A stretch of DNA of 13,260 nt, from positions 1 through 13,260 of the forward strand of contig JAGWRQ010000044.1 of assembly GCA_028869615.1 (NCBI GenBank). The letters are read 5' to 3'. A model generated the notes under the pieces. That model did not search any database, had not been told where the DNA came from, and saw only the letters and a program-made list of their open reading frames with translations. Each line of letters opens with the position of its first letter. Positions within the stretch are counted from its first letter, which is position 1. This document shows positions 1-7,596 of this stretch, piece after piece. The stretch comes from Candidatus Methylomirabilota bacterium (lineage in GTDB: Bacteria; Methylomirabilota; Methylomirabilia; Methylomirabilales; Methylomirabilaceae). The translations under genes and the position numbers were made by a program.

Positions 1-235
1 CCGTGAGGGGGGTAAAGGTCATGTCGGCCGTCCGACGGACCACGTCAACCAAGATGTCCCGCCGCTCATAAGAGGCAGTAATATCCAGGAAGACCAGTTC
101 GTCGGCCCCTTGCTGGTCATACAGCGCCGCCACCTCGGCCGGATCGCCCGCGTCCCGGAGGTCTACAAACCGCGTCCCTTTGACAACACGTCCGTCTTTG
201 ACGTCGAGGCATGGAATGATTCGCTTGGCCAGCAT
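1..235 (-). CDS. hisF: Imidazole glycerol phosphate synthase cyclase subunit HisF (partial, N-terminal 78 residues)
   Basis: HisF is the cyclase half of imidazole glycerol phosphate synthase: it uses ammonia channelled from HisH to convert PRFAR into imidazole glycerol phosphate and AICAR in the cytoplasm. Reading back from the ATG at 235-233, the protein begins [20 protein letters not shown], the diagnostic HisF N-terminus, with the first catalytic aspartate at D11. It continues through [13 protein letters not shown], a (beta/alpha)8-barrel strand with the conserved D-I-T-A-S phosphate-site motif. The remaining roughly 170 residues, including the second catalytic aspartate, lie beyond the left edge. 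The start lies 3 bases after the hisA stop, and a GGCGAGA purine run in the hisA 3' end can serve as its ribosome site. It is the last gene visible in the his operon. The assignment is certain; only its completeness is unknown. Confidence 0.97.
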   Translation of the reverse strand, partial: MLAKRIIPCLDVKDGRVVKGTRFVDLRDAGDPAEVAALYDQQGADELVFLDITASYERRDILVDVVRRTADMTFTPLT

Positions 236-238
236 GGT

Positions 239-961
239 TTATCTCGCCGCCGCAATCGCGTCCTTCAGTGAAAATCTGCCCTCGTAAAGAGCCTTTCCGA
301 CCAGGGCCCCAATGACGATAGTGGGCTCAAGCATCGCAAGTCTCCTGACATCGTCCAGTGTGGCAATCCCCCCGGACGCGATAATCGGGTGGCGGGCCGC
401 CTCAGCCATTCGGCGCAGGGCGTCCAGGTTTGGCCCTGTGAGCATTCCGTCCCGCTCGATATCGGTATAGATAATCGCCGCCAGCGGAAGGTCGGCCGCT
501 CGTATCGCCAGGTCGGCCGCGAGCAGCGCGGTGGCCTCCGCCCAACCCCGTACCACGACCTTGCCATTTTTAGCATCGATTCCAAGGATAATACGACCGG
601 GATAGCGACGAGCAGCCTCCCTTAAGAACCCTTCATCCTCGATGGCAGCCGTCCCGAGGACAGCCCGTTCGATGCCGGAGGCGAACGCCTGCTCCAAGGC
701 CGCCAGACTTCGCAACCCGCCGCCAAGCTGCACAGGAATCTTGATCGACCGGGCCACTTGGGCAACAACTGAAAGCTGCTGCGGCTTTCCGGAAAAGGCG
801 CCGTCAAGATCGACCAGGTGCAGAATCGACGCCCCCTCATCCTCCCACCTTTTCGCCATGGCGATCGGATCGGCGGAATAGGCGGTTTGACGCAGGGGAT
901 CGCCTTGCGACAACCGAACGACTTGGCCCCCTTTCAGGTCGATCGCGGGAATGACTAGCAT
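239..961 (-). CDS. hisA: Phosphoribosylformimino-5-aminoimidazole carboxamide ribotide (ProFAR) isomerase HisA
   Basis: HisA carries out the Amadori rearrangement of ProFAR to PRFAR, the substrate of the HisH/HisF synthase encoded next to it. The 240-residue product is full length for the family. It starts [17 protein letters not shown] with the catalytic base D8, has DLDGAFSG at 51-58 and GGGLRS at 80-85, and D129 in [10 protein letters not shown]140 lies in [18 protein letters not shown] spans about 165-178, and the phosphate-binding IASGGI is at 194-199. This two-halved barrel pattern of paired D and G-G phosphate sites is typical of HisA rather than the bifunctional PriA, though sequence alone does not fully exclude TrpF activity. 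The ATG directly abuts the hisH TAG with no intervening base, and hisF follows 3 bases downstream, so the three genes for consecutive or complexed enzymes are probably translationally coupled. Confidence 0.97.
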   Translation of the reverse strand: MLVIPAIDLKGGQVVRLSQGDPLRQTAYSADPIAMAKRWEDEGASILHLVDLDGAFSGKPQQLSVVAQVARSIKIPVQLGGGLRSLAALEQAFASGIERAVLGTAAIEDEGFLREAARRYPGRIILGIDAKNGKVVVRGWAEATALLAADLAIRAADLPLAAIIYTDIERDGMLTGPNLDALRRMAEAARHPIIASGGIATLDDVRRLAMLEPTIVIGALVGKALYEGRFSLKDAIAAAR

Positions 962-1600
962 CTACGTGAGGGACGCGAAGTTCTTCAACAGTTGCAGACC
1001 TAATGCCTGACTCTTCTCGGGGTGAAACTGGCAGGCAAAGAGGTTATCGCGCCACAGCGCTGAGGCAAATCGGAGGCCGTACTCGGTCGTGGCGGCGATC
1101 ACGCTTTCATCCTCTGGTTGCACATAGTAGGAGTGGACGAAGTAGAAGAATGCCCCATCGGGAATGCCTTTGAATATCGGGGCCTGCCGTTCGATCCGGA
1201 TCCGGTTCCACCCCATGTGGGGGATCTTGAGCCTGGAGCCGGCGTCGCGCCCGTTCCCGGGAGGCGCCGCATCTGTAAACCGGACCACCCGGCCCTTGAT
1301 GACGTTGAGGCCCGCGTGATGTCCGAACTCCTCACTCTCACTGAACAGGAAGTGCAGTCCCAAGCAGATGCCAAGGACCGGCTTACCCGCCTCGATCGCC
1401 CGAAGCAGCGGCTCGACAAATCCGCCATCCTGAAGCTTACCGATGCCATCGGCAAACGCGCCGACCCCAGGCAGGACAATGCCGGACGCGTCCCGGAGCA
1501 ATCGCGGATCCTCCACGACCTTGGCGTCAGCCTCAACACGCTCGAATCCCTTCTGGACACTTCGGAGGTTCGCAATGCCGGAATCGACGATGGCAATCAC
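962..1600 (-). CDS. hisH: Imidazole glycerol phosphate synthase glutaminase subunit HisH
   Basis: HisH is the class I glutamine amidotransferase subunit that hydrolyses glutamine and passes ammonia to HisF. The 212-residue protein has the catalytic triad C79 (in LGICLG), H193 and E195 (in CQFHPEKS). It also has KIPHMGWN at 125-132 and YFVHSYY at 153-159, both HisH hallmarks. The nucleophile elbow reads CLGLH, whereas the usual GATase signature is G-x-C-x-G-x-Q, so the conserved glutamine is replaced by H83. A short Gly/Pro/Arg-rich loop ([12 protein letters not shown], 111-122) before the PHMGW motif looks like a family-variable insertion. The start is GTG at 1600-1598, overlapping the hisB TGA by 4 bases (GTGA), the usual coupling arrangement here. 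It ends with TAG immediately before hisA. Confidence 0.96.
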   Translation of the reverse strand: MIAIVDSGIANLRSVQKGFERVEADAKVVEDPRLLRDASGIVLPGVGAFADGIGKLQDGGFVEPLLRAIEAGKPVLGICLGLHFLFSESEEFGHHAGLNVIKGRVVRFTDAAPPGNGRDAGSRLKIPHMGWNRIRIERQAPIFKGIPDGAFFYFVHSYYVQPEDESVIAATTEYGLRFASALWRDNLFACQFHPEKSQALGLQLLKNFASLT

Positions 1601-2184
1601 AAGCTTCCCTTCGTCGAAGGGACCTCCGCAATCCGCGGATCGATCGCCGTCGCCTGGTCGAGACTCCTGGCCAACGCCTTAAAGATCGCTTCAACACAAT
1701 GGTGCAGGTTCTCACCATACAGGACCGCAACATGGAGGTTCACCTTCATGTTCATGACCAGGGCGCGCATGAACTCCTTCACGAGGGTGACATCGAAACT
1801 CTCGATCCGACCCTGGAGTTGCGGCGCCTCATAGACCAGATAGGGGCGGCCGCTGATGTCGAGCGCCACGCGGGCCAGCGCCTCGTCCAGCGGGATGAGC
1901 GCCGAGGCAAACCGCCGGATGCCCCGCTTGTCCCCCATGGCCTGGGCGAACGCTTCGCCGAGCGCGATCCCGACATCCTCCACAGTGTGGTGCAGATCGA
2001 CCTGCAAGTCGCCCCGCGCCTCAATACTGAGGTCGAAGAGGCCGTGCGTTGCCAGTTGGGCCAACATGTGGTCGAGGAAAGGGATCTGGGTCTGAAGCGT
2101 GTGTCGCCCCGTTCCGTCCAGGTCGAGCTCTACTGCGACATCGGTCTCTGAGGTCTTCCTGCACACCTTGGCTGTCCTGCTCAT
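1597..2184 (-). CDS. hisB: Imidazoleglycerol-phosphate dehydratase HisB (monofunctional)
   Basis: HisB dehydrates imidazole glycerol phosphate to imidazole acetol phosphate using a di-manganese centre. The 195-residue protein is the monofunctional size; there is no fused N-terminal HAD phosphatase domain as in E. coli, so histidinol-phosphate phosphatase must come from another gene. The family motifs appear in order: RKTSET at 9-14, PFLDHML at 35-41 followed by [24 protein letters not shown] with two metal-binding histidines and a glutamate, the later [18 protein letters not shown] with the second HH pair, and the C-terminal STKGSL. The ATG at 2184-2182 is preceded by a GGAAAG ribosome site about 6-7 bases upstream, inside the 27-base gap after hisC. 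It overlaps hisH by 4 bases. Confidence 0.97.
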   Translation of the reverse strand: MSRTAKVCRKTSETDVAVELDLDGTGRHTLQTQIPFLDHMLAQLATHGLFDLSIEARGDLQVDLHHTVEDVGIALGEAFAQAMGDKRGIRRFASALIPLDEALARVALDISGRPYLVYEAPQLQGRIESFDVTLVKEFMRALVMNMKVNLHVAVLYGENLHHCVEAIFKALARSLDQATAIDPRIAEVPSTKGSL

Positions 2185-2211
2185 GATCCGCTTTCCGTCC
2201 TCTATGTCATC

Positions 2212-3324
2212 TCACGTTGCGGTTCGTACCTCGCGCTCCGCACCCGTACCCTGTCTCAGCGCCTTCGTCAATGCCTCTAAGAACCGATCATTCTCTGCCT
2301 TCGTCCCCACAGTGACCCGTAGGCAGTCTTGTAGGCCCGGCACTGACCCTACATTTCGCACCAACACGCCCTGCTGAAGCAGCGTTTCAAACAGATCGTC
2401 TCCCGGACGTGTGGTCCGAAAGAGGATGAAGTTGGCTGCTGACGGGAAGGTCTCGACACCGGGCAGTGCGTCCAGACGGCTTATCACCTGCGCGCGCTCC
2501 CGGACCACCTCACGAACATTGGCATCGATCCACTCGTGATGGTTGAGCAGCACGACAGCGGCCGCCTGGGAGAAACTGTTGAGATTAAACGGGAGGCGGA
2601 CCTTCTCCAACTCGGCTGCGAGCGTAGGGTGGGCAACAAGGTAACCGACGCGCAGTCCGGCTAGGCCGATCTTGGAGAGAGAGCGGAGGATGACCAGTCG
2701 CTCCTGATCGACCAGGTGCGGCAGCATCGTCCGCCCGGCGTACGGCCCGTAGGCTTCGTCTACCACGACCAACCCGGGCGCAACGGCCAAAATCTTGAAG
2801 ATCTCCGCCTCAGAAAAGACTCCGCCGGTTGGGTTATTTGGCGTGGCTAGAAAGACGACCTTGGGGCGCGTTCGCTCGATGGTCTCGATCAGTGCGGGCA
2901 GGTCGGGCTCAAAGCGAAAGCCGAGGGGTACCCCTTCGAAGTGGAGCCCCTGAGCCCTCGCGATCAGCTCATACATCGAAAAGGTCGGAACCGGAGCGAG
3001 TACGGGAGTCCCAGGTCCAGACGTCGCCAGCAATAACAGTTGAATCAGCTCATCAGACCCATTGCCCAGGATAAGCGCTCCCGGCGCCACCTGGAGCTGC
3101 GCGGCCAGAACCGATCGGAGCCGATCCCCTTTCGCATCCGGGTAGCGGTGAACGTCTACCTGATCCAACACGCCGCGAAGCGCCTGGCGAAGCTCCTCCG
3201 AAAGCGGAAACGGGCTTTCGTTGGCATCGAGCTTGATCAGATCGGGTCGTGGCTCCTCGGCCCGATACGCTGTGAGGCGCAGGACTTCAGGTTTGACCAG
3301 ATCGAGAAGGCGCGGCCTCTTCAT
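2212..3324 (-). CDS. hisC: Histidinol-phosphate aminotransferase HisC
   Basis: HisC is a PLP-dependent class I/II aminotransferase converting imidazole acetol phosphate plus glutamate to histidinol phosphate. The 370-residue protein has the standard HisC layout: LDANESPF at 32-39, RYPD at 60-63, the phosphate-cup motif GNGSDELI at 87-94, and the substrate-side tyrosine region TFSMYEL. NNPTG follows at 163-167, VVVDEAYGPY around D189-Y192, the Schiff-base lysine K218 in SLSKIGLAGLRVGY with R225, and LRVTVGT near the C-terminus. Position between hisD and hisB and a 4-base ATGA overlap with hisD support histidine biosynthesis rather than aromatic transamination, although HisC-like enzymes can be promiscuous. 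The last about 12 residues are charged and not conserved in general. Confidence is high. Confidence 0.96.
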   Translation of the reverse strand: MKRPRLLDLVKPEVLRLTAYRAEEPRPDLIKLDANESPFPLSEELRQALRGVLDQVDVHRYPDAKGDRLRSVLAAQLQVAPGALILGNGSDELIQLLLLATSGPGTPVLAPVPTFSMYELIARAQGLHFEGVPLGFRFEPDLPALIETIERTRPKVVFLATPNNPTGGVFSEAEIFKILAVAPGLVVVDEAYGPYAGRTMLPHLVDQERLVILRSLSKIGLAGLRVGYLVAHPTLAAELEKVRLPFNLNSFSQAAAVVLLNHHEWIDANVREVVRERAQVISRLDALPGVETFPSAANFILFRTTRPGDDLFETLLQQGVLVRNVGSVPGLQDCLRVTVGTKAENDRFLEALTKALRQGTGAEREVRTAT

Positions 3325-4610
3325 GCAAGCCTCCTGATCGAGGCCGCCCTCGCGTGGGCCTCAAGCCCCTCCAGGCGAGCCAGCTCGACCAATGTCGGCT
3401 CCAGCGCCTCCAGTTGCTGCCGGCTGAAGGCGATCAACGAGCTCTGGCGTTGGAAGTCGGCCACGGAAAGGGGCGAGGCGAAGCGCGCCGTCCCTCCGGT
3501 CGGTAAGATATGATTCGGCCCGGCTAGGTAATCGCCTACCACCTCCGGACTTGCGCTCCCCATGAAGATGGCGCCCGCGCGTCTGATCTGGGGTAATAGT
3601 CCCCAAGGATCCTTCACCAGCAGTTCCAGGTGTTCCGGCGCAACCTCGTTACAGAGGGTGACAGCCTCATCCAGTCCCTTCACGACAACTGCCGCGCCGA
3701 ACTGCTCCAACGAGGCTTCCGCAATCTGTCGCCGAGGCAACAGCGCCACCTGATGTTTCACCTCGCCCACCACCTCTTCGGCAAGCCGCTGGGAGGGTGT
3801 GAGCAGCATGGCGCTGGAGAGCGGGTCGTGCTCAGCCTGCGAGAGCAGGTCGGCGGCAACCCAGACCGCCATGGCCTCCTCATCGGCGATGATCAACAAC
3901 TCCGTCGGGCCGGCGATCATATCGATCCCCACCTGCCCGAAGACCAGACGCTTGGCCGCCGCGACATAGACGTTCCCGGGGCCGACAATCTTATCCACCT
4001 TCGGGATCGATGCGGTCCCATAGGCCATGGCCGCCACCGCCTGGGCGCCGCCCACCTTATAGATCGCATGAACCCCGCACAGATCCGCCGCCACCAGCAC
4101 CGCTTCAGCCACCGTACCGTCGCGGCGCGGCGGCGTGCACATCACGACCTCCGGCACGCCGGCAATCGCCGCCGGGATCGCGTTCATGAGCACCGTGGAC
4201 GGGTAGGCCGCCGTGCCCCCAGGCACATAGATCCCTACCCGGTCGAGCGGACGGACAAGCATCCCAACGATCGCTCCGTTTTCCTCCGAGAACCAGGAGG
4301 AATGGAGCTGTCGGAGGTGGAAGGCTCTGACCCGCGATGCCGCCGTCTTGATAGCTTCAAGAGAAGCGGGCGTCAGGGCCGCATATGCCTCCTCAACCTC
4401 TCCTGGCCCGACCTGCACTGAAGCGGCATCGAGACGGACACCGTCGAACCGCTCCGTCTGCTCGAAGAGAGCGGTATCGCCGCCTGTGCGTATTCCTTCC
4501 AGGATACCGCGAACGGCCTGCTCGACCTCGGCAGGCATAGTACCCTGGCGGGACCTGAGCTTTGAGAAGAACCGCGTACACTCTTGTGATCCGGCCTGGA
4601 GCAGCTTCAT
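3321..4610 (-). CDS. hisD: Histidinol dehydrogenase HisD
   Basis: HisD is the zinc enzyme that oxidises L-histidinol to L-histidine in two NAD-dependent steps, the end of the pathway. The 429 residues match the family length. All key residues are visible: zinc ligands Q258, H261 (SQAEHDP), D360 (VGDYLAGPNHILPTGG) and H419 (GLEAHAR). The catalytic pair E326/H327 lies in NEVAPEHLEL. The long central signature from KIVGPGNVYV (about 207-216) through GIDMIAGPTELLI (228-240) is complete. The ATG overlaps the hisG stop by 4 bases (ATGA), and its own TGA overlaps hisC in the same way. No truncation or missing residue is seen. Confidence 0.98.
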   Translation of the reverse strand: MKLLQAGSQECTRFFSKLRSRQGTMPAEVEQAVRGILEGIRTGGDTALFEQTERFDGVRLDAASVQVGPGEVEEAYAALTPASLEAIKTAASRVRAFHLRQLHSSWFSEENGAIVGMLVRPLDRVGIYVPGGTAAYPSTVLMNAIPAAIAGVPEVVMCTPPRRDGTVAEAVLVAADLCGVHAIYKVGGAQAVAAMAYGTASIPKVDKIVGPGNVYVAAAKRLVFGQVGIDMIAGPTELLIIADEEAMAVWVAADLLSQAEHDPLSSAMLLTPSQRLAEEVVGEVKHQVALLPRRQIAEASLEQFGAAVVVKGLDEAVTLCNEVAPEHLELLVKDPWGLLPQIRRAGAIFMGSASPEVVGDYLAGPNHILPTGGTARFASPLSVADFQRQSSLIAFSRQQLEALEPTLVELARLEGLEAHARAASIRRLA

Positions 4611-5284
4611 GCGCGCGCCCTCTCCGCTTGCGCCTCGACCTGCTTTCGCATCTGCTCGATCAGGGCCTGGACCCTGCGGTACTTTGTCTTGAGACTCGCC
4701 CGATTGACAATGAGCCGCGCCGTCGACTTGGCGATTTCCTCGACCTCCACCAACCCGTTTTCCTTCAAGGTCTGCCCGGTCTCCACGAGGTCAACGATCC
4801 GCTCGGCCAGCCCCACAAGGGGCGCAAGTTCAAGAGAACCGTTCAATGTAATGATCTCCGCCTGGATCCCTTTACTGCTGAAGTACGCCTCTGCAAGATT
4901 TGGATATTTGGTGGCCAGCCTCAGGTGCGACCAGGAATAGGGGTCATCCTTTTTGTGGAGCTCGGCCGGCTCGGCCACGACAAGCCGACAGGCGCCGAAT
5001 CGAAGATCCAGCGGCTCGTAGACGTCCCGGCGTTGCTCAAGGAGTTGATCTTTGCCCACGATACCCATGTCGGCAGCCCCATGTTCCACATAGGTCGGGA
5101 TATCGGCAGGTTTCAGTGTGAGGAACTGTAAGCACCGATACGGATCCTCGTAGATCAAGCGGCGTGAATCGGCAAAGCCCTGGAGGCATGTGATGCCCAT
5201 CCCCTTAAAGAGCGCCAAGACATGAGGCAACAGCCGACCCTTGGGCAGTGCAATGGCGATTACGTCGTTGTTTGTGGATTCCAT
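4607..5284 (-). CDS. hisG: ATP phosphoribosyltransferase, short form HisG
   Basis: HisG condenses ATP with PRPP, the committed and normally feedback-regulated step of histidine synthesis. From the ATG at 5284 the protein is 225 residues, the short (HisG-S) form that lacks the C-terminal regulatory domain and in known cases needs HisZ as partner. IAIALPKGR (9-17) is the conserved N-terminal motif, GAADMGIVGKD (69-79) follows, and the PRPP loop is DLVETGQTLKENGL at 165-178. I chose this start because homology begins here and GGAAGAG lies just upstream, although the spacing is unusually short. The frame is open back to a TTG at 5368, but those extra residues (for example KPETRNTKL) are a translated heptamer repeat, not conserved protein. 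It is the first his gene, 96 bases after murA, and overlaps hisD by 4 bases. Confidence 0.94.
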   Translation of the reverse strand: MESTNNDVIAIALPKGRLLPHVLALFKGMGITCLQGFADSRRLIYEDPYRCLQFLTLKPADIPTYVEHGAADMGIVGKDQLLEQRRDVYEPLDLRFGACRLVVAEPAELHKKDDPYSWSHLRLATKYPNLAEAYFSSKGIQAEIITLNGSLELAPLVGLAERIVDLVETGQTLKENGLVEVEEIAKSTARLIVNRASLKTKYRRVQALIEQMRKQVEAQAERARA

Positions 5285-5301
5285 CTCTTCCGGTTCACGC
5301 A

Positions 5302-5371
5302 GTTTCGTGTTTCGAGTTTCGGGTTTCGAGTCAATGGAAGAGCCCGAATTCAAAACTCGAAACTCCAAACT
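5302..5371. repeat. Paired heptamer repeat in the murA-hisG gap
   Basis: On the plus strand 5302-5329 is four perfect-length copies of GTTTCGN (GTTTCGT, GTTTCGA, GTTTCGG, GTTTCGA). After a 21-base spacer, 5351-5371 is three copies of CNAAACT (CAAAACT, CGAAACT, CCAAACT), the inverted form of the same unit. Arms 5321-5331 and 5355-5365 are complementary at 10 of 11 positions around a 23-base loop. No U-run follows, so it does not look like an intrinsic terminator. The repeat fills most of the only sizeable gap in the rpmE-to-hisF gene string and is what keeps the hisG frame open upstream of its true start. Confidence 0.85.
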
Positions 5372-5380
5372 CTCTTTTAT

Positions 5381-6637
5381 TTATTCCGCGACTCGCTCGA
5401 TGCTGGCGCCGAGACTCCTGAGCTTCTGCTCAATCGACTCGTATCCCCGGTCCAGATGGTAGACCCGCGAGACGGTCGTGATCCCCTGGGCGGCCAGCCC
5501 CGCCAGAACCAGCGATGCGCTCGCCCGCAGGTCGGTGGCCATCACCGGCGCGCCTGACAGCATAGGAACCCCGTGGACGAACGCGGTATTGCCAACCACC
5601 TTGATATCCGCACCCATCCTCACCAACTCATTCACGTGCATGAATCGGTTTTCAAAGACCGTCTCGGTGATGACACTGCTTCCCTGGGCAATGGACATGA
5701 GGGCCATGAATTGCGCTTGCATATCGGTGGCAAATCCGGGGTAGGGATGGGTCCTGATATTGACCCCCTGCACTGGTCCATCTCCCCAGACCCGAATGCT
5801 GCAATCCGTCTCCTCCACAAGCACGCCTGTCTCCCGCAGTTTTTCCGTGACCGCCTCCAGGTGGCAGGGCACGCAGCGATTGATGGTCACATCACCACCG
5901 GTGATCGCGGCCGCAACCATGAAGGTCCCCGTCTCGACCCTGTCCGGGATCACCTCGTGCTCTGCCCCGTGCAGGTGGTCAACACCCTCGATACTGATCG
6001 TCGGAGTTCCAGCCCCCTCGATGCTCGCCCCCATGCGATTCAGTAGGGCGGCCAGGTCGGCGACCTCAGGTTCGCACGCGGCATTCTCCAACACGGTAAC
6101 CCCATCCGCCAGGGTAGCGGCCATCATCAGATTCTCGGTACCGGTGACGGTCTGGCCATCGAACGTGATCCTGGCGCCCTTCAAACGTGGCGCCTTCGCT
6201 TCCACGTACCCGGCATCCAGGCTGACTGTTGCACCCATCTTCTCAAGGGCCGCCAGATGCAGATTGATCGGCCTCTGCCCGATCGCGCACCCTCCCGGCA
6301 AAGAGACCCGTGCCCGCCCGAAGCGGGCCACCAGCGGGCCCAGGACCAGTACCGATGCCCGCATCGTCTTGACCAGTTGGTAGGGCGCCTCAAACTGACC
6401 GATGCGATCGGCGCGAAGGGATAGGGTCGCTCGATCACGTCTTTCGACGCTTACACCCAAATGGCTGAGCAGACCGATGATCGTCTTCACATCGCCCAGT
6501 TGCGGAACACGGTGAAGCCGGATCGCCTCCCCTGTGAGCAAAGAGGCAACCATCGCGGGCAGGGCCGCGTTCTTCGCGCCACCGACCTCTACCTGTCCTT
6601 TGATAGGGACCCCGCCTCTAACGATGAGCTTATCCAT
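5381..6637 (-). CDS. murA: UDP-N-acetylglucosamine 1-carboxyvinyltransferase MurA
   Basis: MurA transfers enolpyruvate from PEP to UDP-GlcNAc, the first committed step of peptidoglycan synthesis in the cytoplasm. The 418-residue product is full length. K22 lies in GGAKNAALP (19-27), R93 in VKTMRAS, and the mobile-loop catalytic cysteine C117 in [16 protein letters not shown]. The general-base aspartate D305 is in [12 protein letters not shown] cysteine rather than aspartate at 117 predicts the fosfomycin-sensitive type. I chose the ATG at 6637 because GAGGGAG sits 5 bases upstream and MDKLIVRGG is the usual N-terminus; a TTG at 6661 would add eight unconserved residues. The start overlaps the prmC stop by 8 bases. 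Linkage to prfA/prmC on one side and his genes on the other is a recurrent bacterial arrangement, not a shared pathway. Confidence 0.97.
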   Translation of the reverse strand: MDKLIVRGGVPIKGQVEVGGAKNAALPAMVASLLTGEAIRLHRVPQLGDVKTIIGLLSHLGVSVERRDRATLSLRADRIGQFEAPYQLVKTMRASVLVLGPLVARFGRARVSLPGGCAIGQRPINLHLAALEKMGATVSLDAGYVEAKAPRLKGARITFDGQTVTGTENLMMAATLADGVTVLENAACEPEVADLAALLNRMGASIEGAGTPTISIEGVDHLHGAEHEVIPDRVETGTFMVAAAITGGDVTINRCVPCHLEAVTEKLRETGVLVEETDCSIRVWGDGPVQGVNIRTHPYPGFATDMQAQFMALMSIAQGSSVITETVFENRFMHVNELVRMGADIKVVGNTAFVHGVPMLSGAPVMATDLRASASLVLAGLAAQGITTVSRVYHLDRGYESIEQKLRSLGASIERVAE

Positions 6638-7595
6638 GCGCGCTCCCTCGCCTTGGCGCAAGGACGACTCGGTCGCGACCGGCTGCGTCCTGCCTCACCT
6701 GGGCTGGTCCGAGGTCTTCTCTCTTCCGGATCAGGTCCATCACGGCGGGCGCCTGACCGTCGCCGACCTCGAGGGCCAGCCAACCGCCTTCGCGAAGATA
6801 GGCGGGAGCCGCTTCGATGATTCGCCGGTGATAGCGCAGGCCGTCCGGGCCGCCGTCTATGGCCTCGATGGGCTCGTAGGCAGCGATCTCCGGAGACAAG
6901 GCGCTGCAGGCTCCGGAAGGGATGTACGGAGGATTTGACACGATCAGGTCACACCCTCCCCCAGCGTCAATCGCCCGAAGCGGCTCAAGCAGGTCGCCCT
7001 GGACGCAGCGAACCCTGCTCGTCAGTCCCAGCGCCTCTATGTTCCGTCTGGCGATCCGGCAGGCGCCTGGCGAACGATCGATGGCGTAAACGAGCGCGTG
7101 AGGCATCTCGACCGCCAGCGCCAGGGCAATCGCGCCGCAGCCGGTGCCGAGGTCCACGATGACGGGGGTTGGATGCTCACCCGGCGCGGCTTGGGCCGCG
7201 GACCTTGAACTTTGAACTTTGAACCTTGAACAGATTTTGTCCAGGACCGCCTCGACAAGCGTTTCGGTGTCCGGCCTTGGTATCAGGACATCCGGGCTCA
7301 CCGCAAAGGGAAGGGACCAGAACTCTTTCACCCCGAGGATATAGGCAATCGGCTCTCTAGCCTCGCGCCGGGACACCATCAATTCCAGGAGGCCTGATCT
7401 ATCCGAGGGAATCGGTTGTTCCGGGTTCGTGACAAATCGCCACCGCGGGATGCCCGACGCGGCCTCCATGAGGCACGCTGCGTCAAGCAGCGCGCTCTGC
7501 ACGCCGCTATCCACCAGCCGCTCCACTACGCGGCGATACGCATAGTCGGCCTCGACCGCTCCGGTAGGCATAGCGGCGAATCCCGTAAGGCCCAT
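6630..7595 (-). CDS. prmC: Peptide chain release factor N5-glutamine methyltransferase PrmC (HemK)
   Basis: PrmC uses S-adenosylmethionine to methylate the glutamine of the GGQ motif in release factors, raising termination efficiency. Its likely substrate RF1 is encoded immediately upstream, separated by one base. The 321-residue protein has an N-terminal helical RF-binding domain, then [12 protein letters not shown] (81-92) and [12 protein letters not shown] (104-115). The SAM-binding [14 protein letters not shown] follows at 147-160, YAIDRSPGA at 170-178, and the catalytic NPPY is at 221-224, with [15 protein letters not shown] beyond. Between LVEAVLDKI and PVIVDLGTG the protein carries about 20 extra residues (121-143) encoded by a heptamer repeat and a GC palindrome, absent from typical PrmC. 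They fall in the interdomain linker, so activity is probably kept. The ATG at 7595 is used; an internal ATG at 7571 is possible. The 3' end overlaps murA by 8 bases. Confidence 0.95.
   Translation of the reverse strand: MGLTGFAAMPTGAVEADYAYRRVVERLVDSGVQSALLDAACLMEAASGIPRWRFVTNPEQPIPSDRSGLLELMVSRREAREPIAYILGVKEFWSLPFAVSPDVLIPRPDTETLVEAVLDKICSRFKVQSSRSAAQAAPGEHPTPVIVDLGTGCGAIALALAVEMPHALVYAIDRSPGACRIARRNIEALGLTSRVRCVQGDLLEPLRAIDAGGGCDLIVSNPPYIPSGACSALSPEIAAYEPIEAIDGGPDGLRYHRRIIEAAPAYLREGGWLALEVGDGQAPAVMDLIRKREDLGPAQVRQDAAGRDRVVLAPRRGSAHG
6643..6649 (-). promoter_or_regulatory. murA ribosome binding site
   Basis: GAGGGAG on the minus strand lies 5 bases before the ATG at 6637 and inside the 3' end of prmC. 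It fixes the murA start at 6637 rather than the upstream TTG. Confidence 0.75.
7185..7200. repeat. Perfect GC palindrome beside the prmC heptamers
   Basis: CGCGGC, a 4-base loop TTGG, then GCCGCG: a perfect 6-bp stem that begins 3 bases from the heptamer array and also lies within the extra prmC linker coding sequence (residues around SAAQAA). It may be part of the same inserted element. Confidence 0.6.
7204..7231. repeat. Four-copy heptamer repeat inside prmC
   Basis: On the minus strand this is (GTTCAAR)x4 in tandem: GTTCAAG, GTTCAAA, GTTCAAA, GTTCAAG. It encodes the core of the extra prmC linker (residues SRFKVQSSR). Because 7 and 3 are coprime, this orientation reads the same stop-free heptapeptide cycle (VQSSKFK-like) in all three frames, whereas the opposite orientation has TGA in every frame. 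It has the same unit length as the 5302-5371 repeat but a different sequence. Confidence 0.88.
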
Positions 7596-7596
7596 C

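Noticed and set aside
1118..1834. Long plus-strand open frame antisense to hisH and hisB
   Set aside because: It is a shadow of two certain genes on the minus strand, with no recognisable domain, and it crosses the hisB-hisH joint.
3630..4421. 263-codon plus-strand open frame antisense to hisD
   Set aside because: It lies entirely opposite conserved hisD sequence with an antisense-type composition; no motif is seen.
5285..5368. Upstream extension of hisG to a TTG at 5368
   Set aside because: The added residues are a direct translation of the heptamer repeat, the start would be TTG, and family homology begins at the ATG at 5284.
6638..6661. Upstream TTG start for murA
   Set aside because: The ATG at 6637 has a good ribosome site 5 bases upstream and matches the usual N-terminus; the extra eight residues are not family-like.
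7204..7231. Heptamer arrays as a CRISPR array
   Set aside because: The units are 7 bases in direct tandem without spacers, far from CRISPR repeat and spacer sizes, and no cas gene is present.
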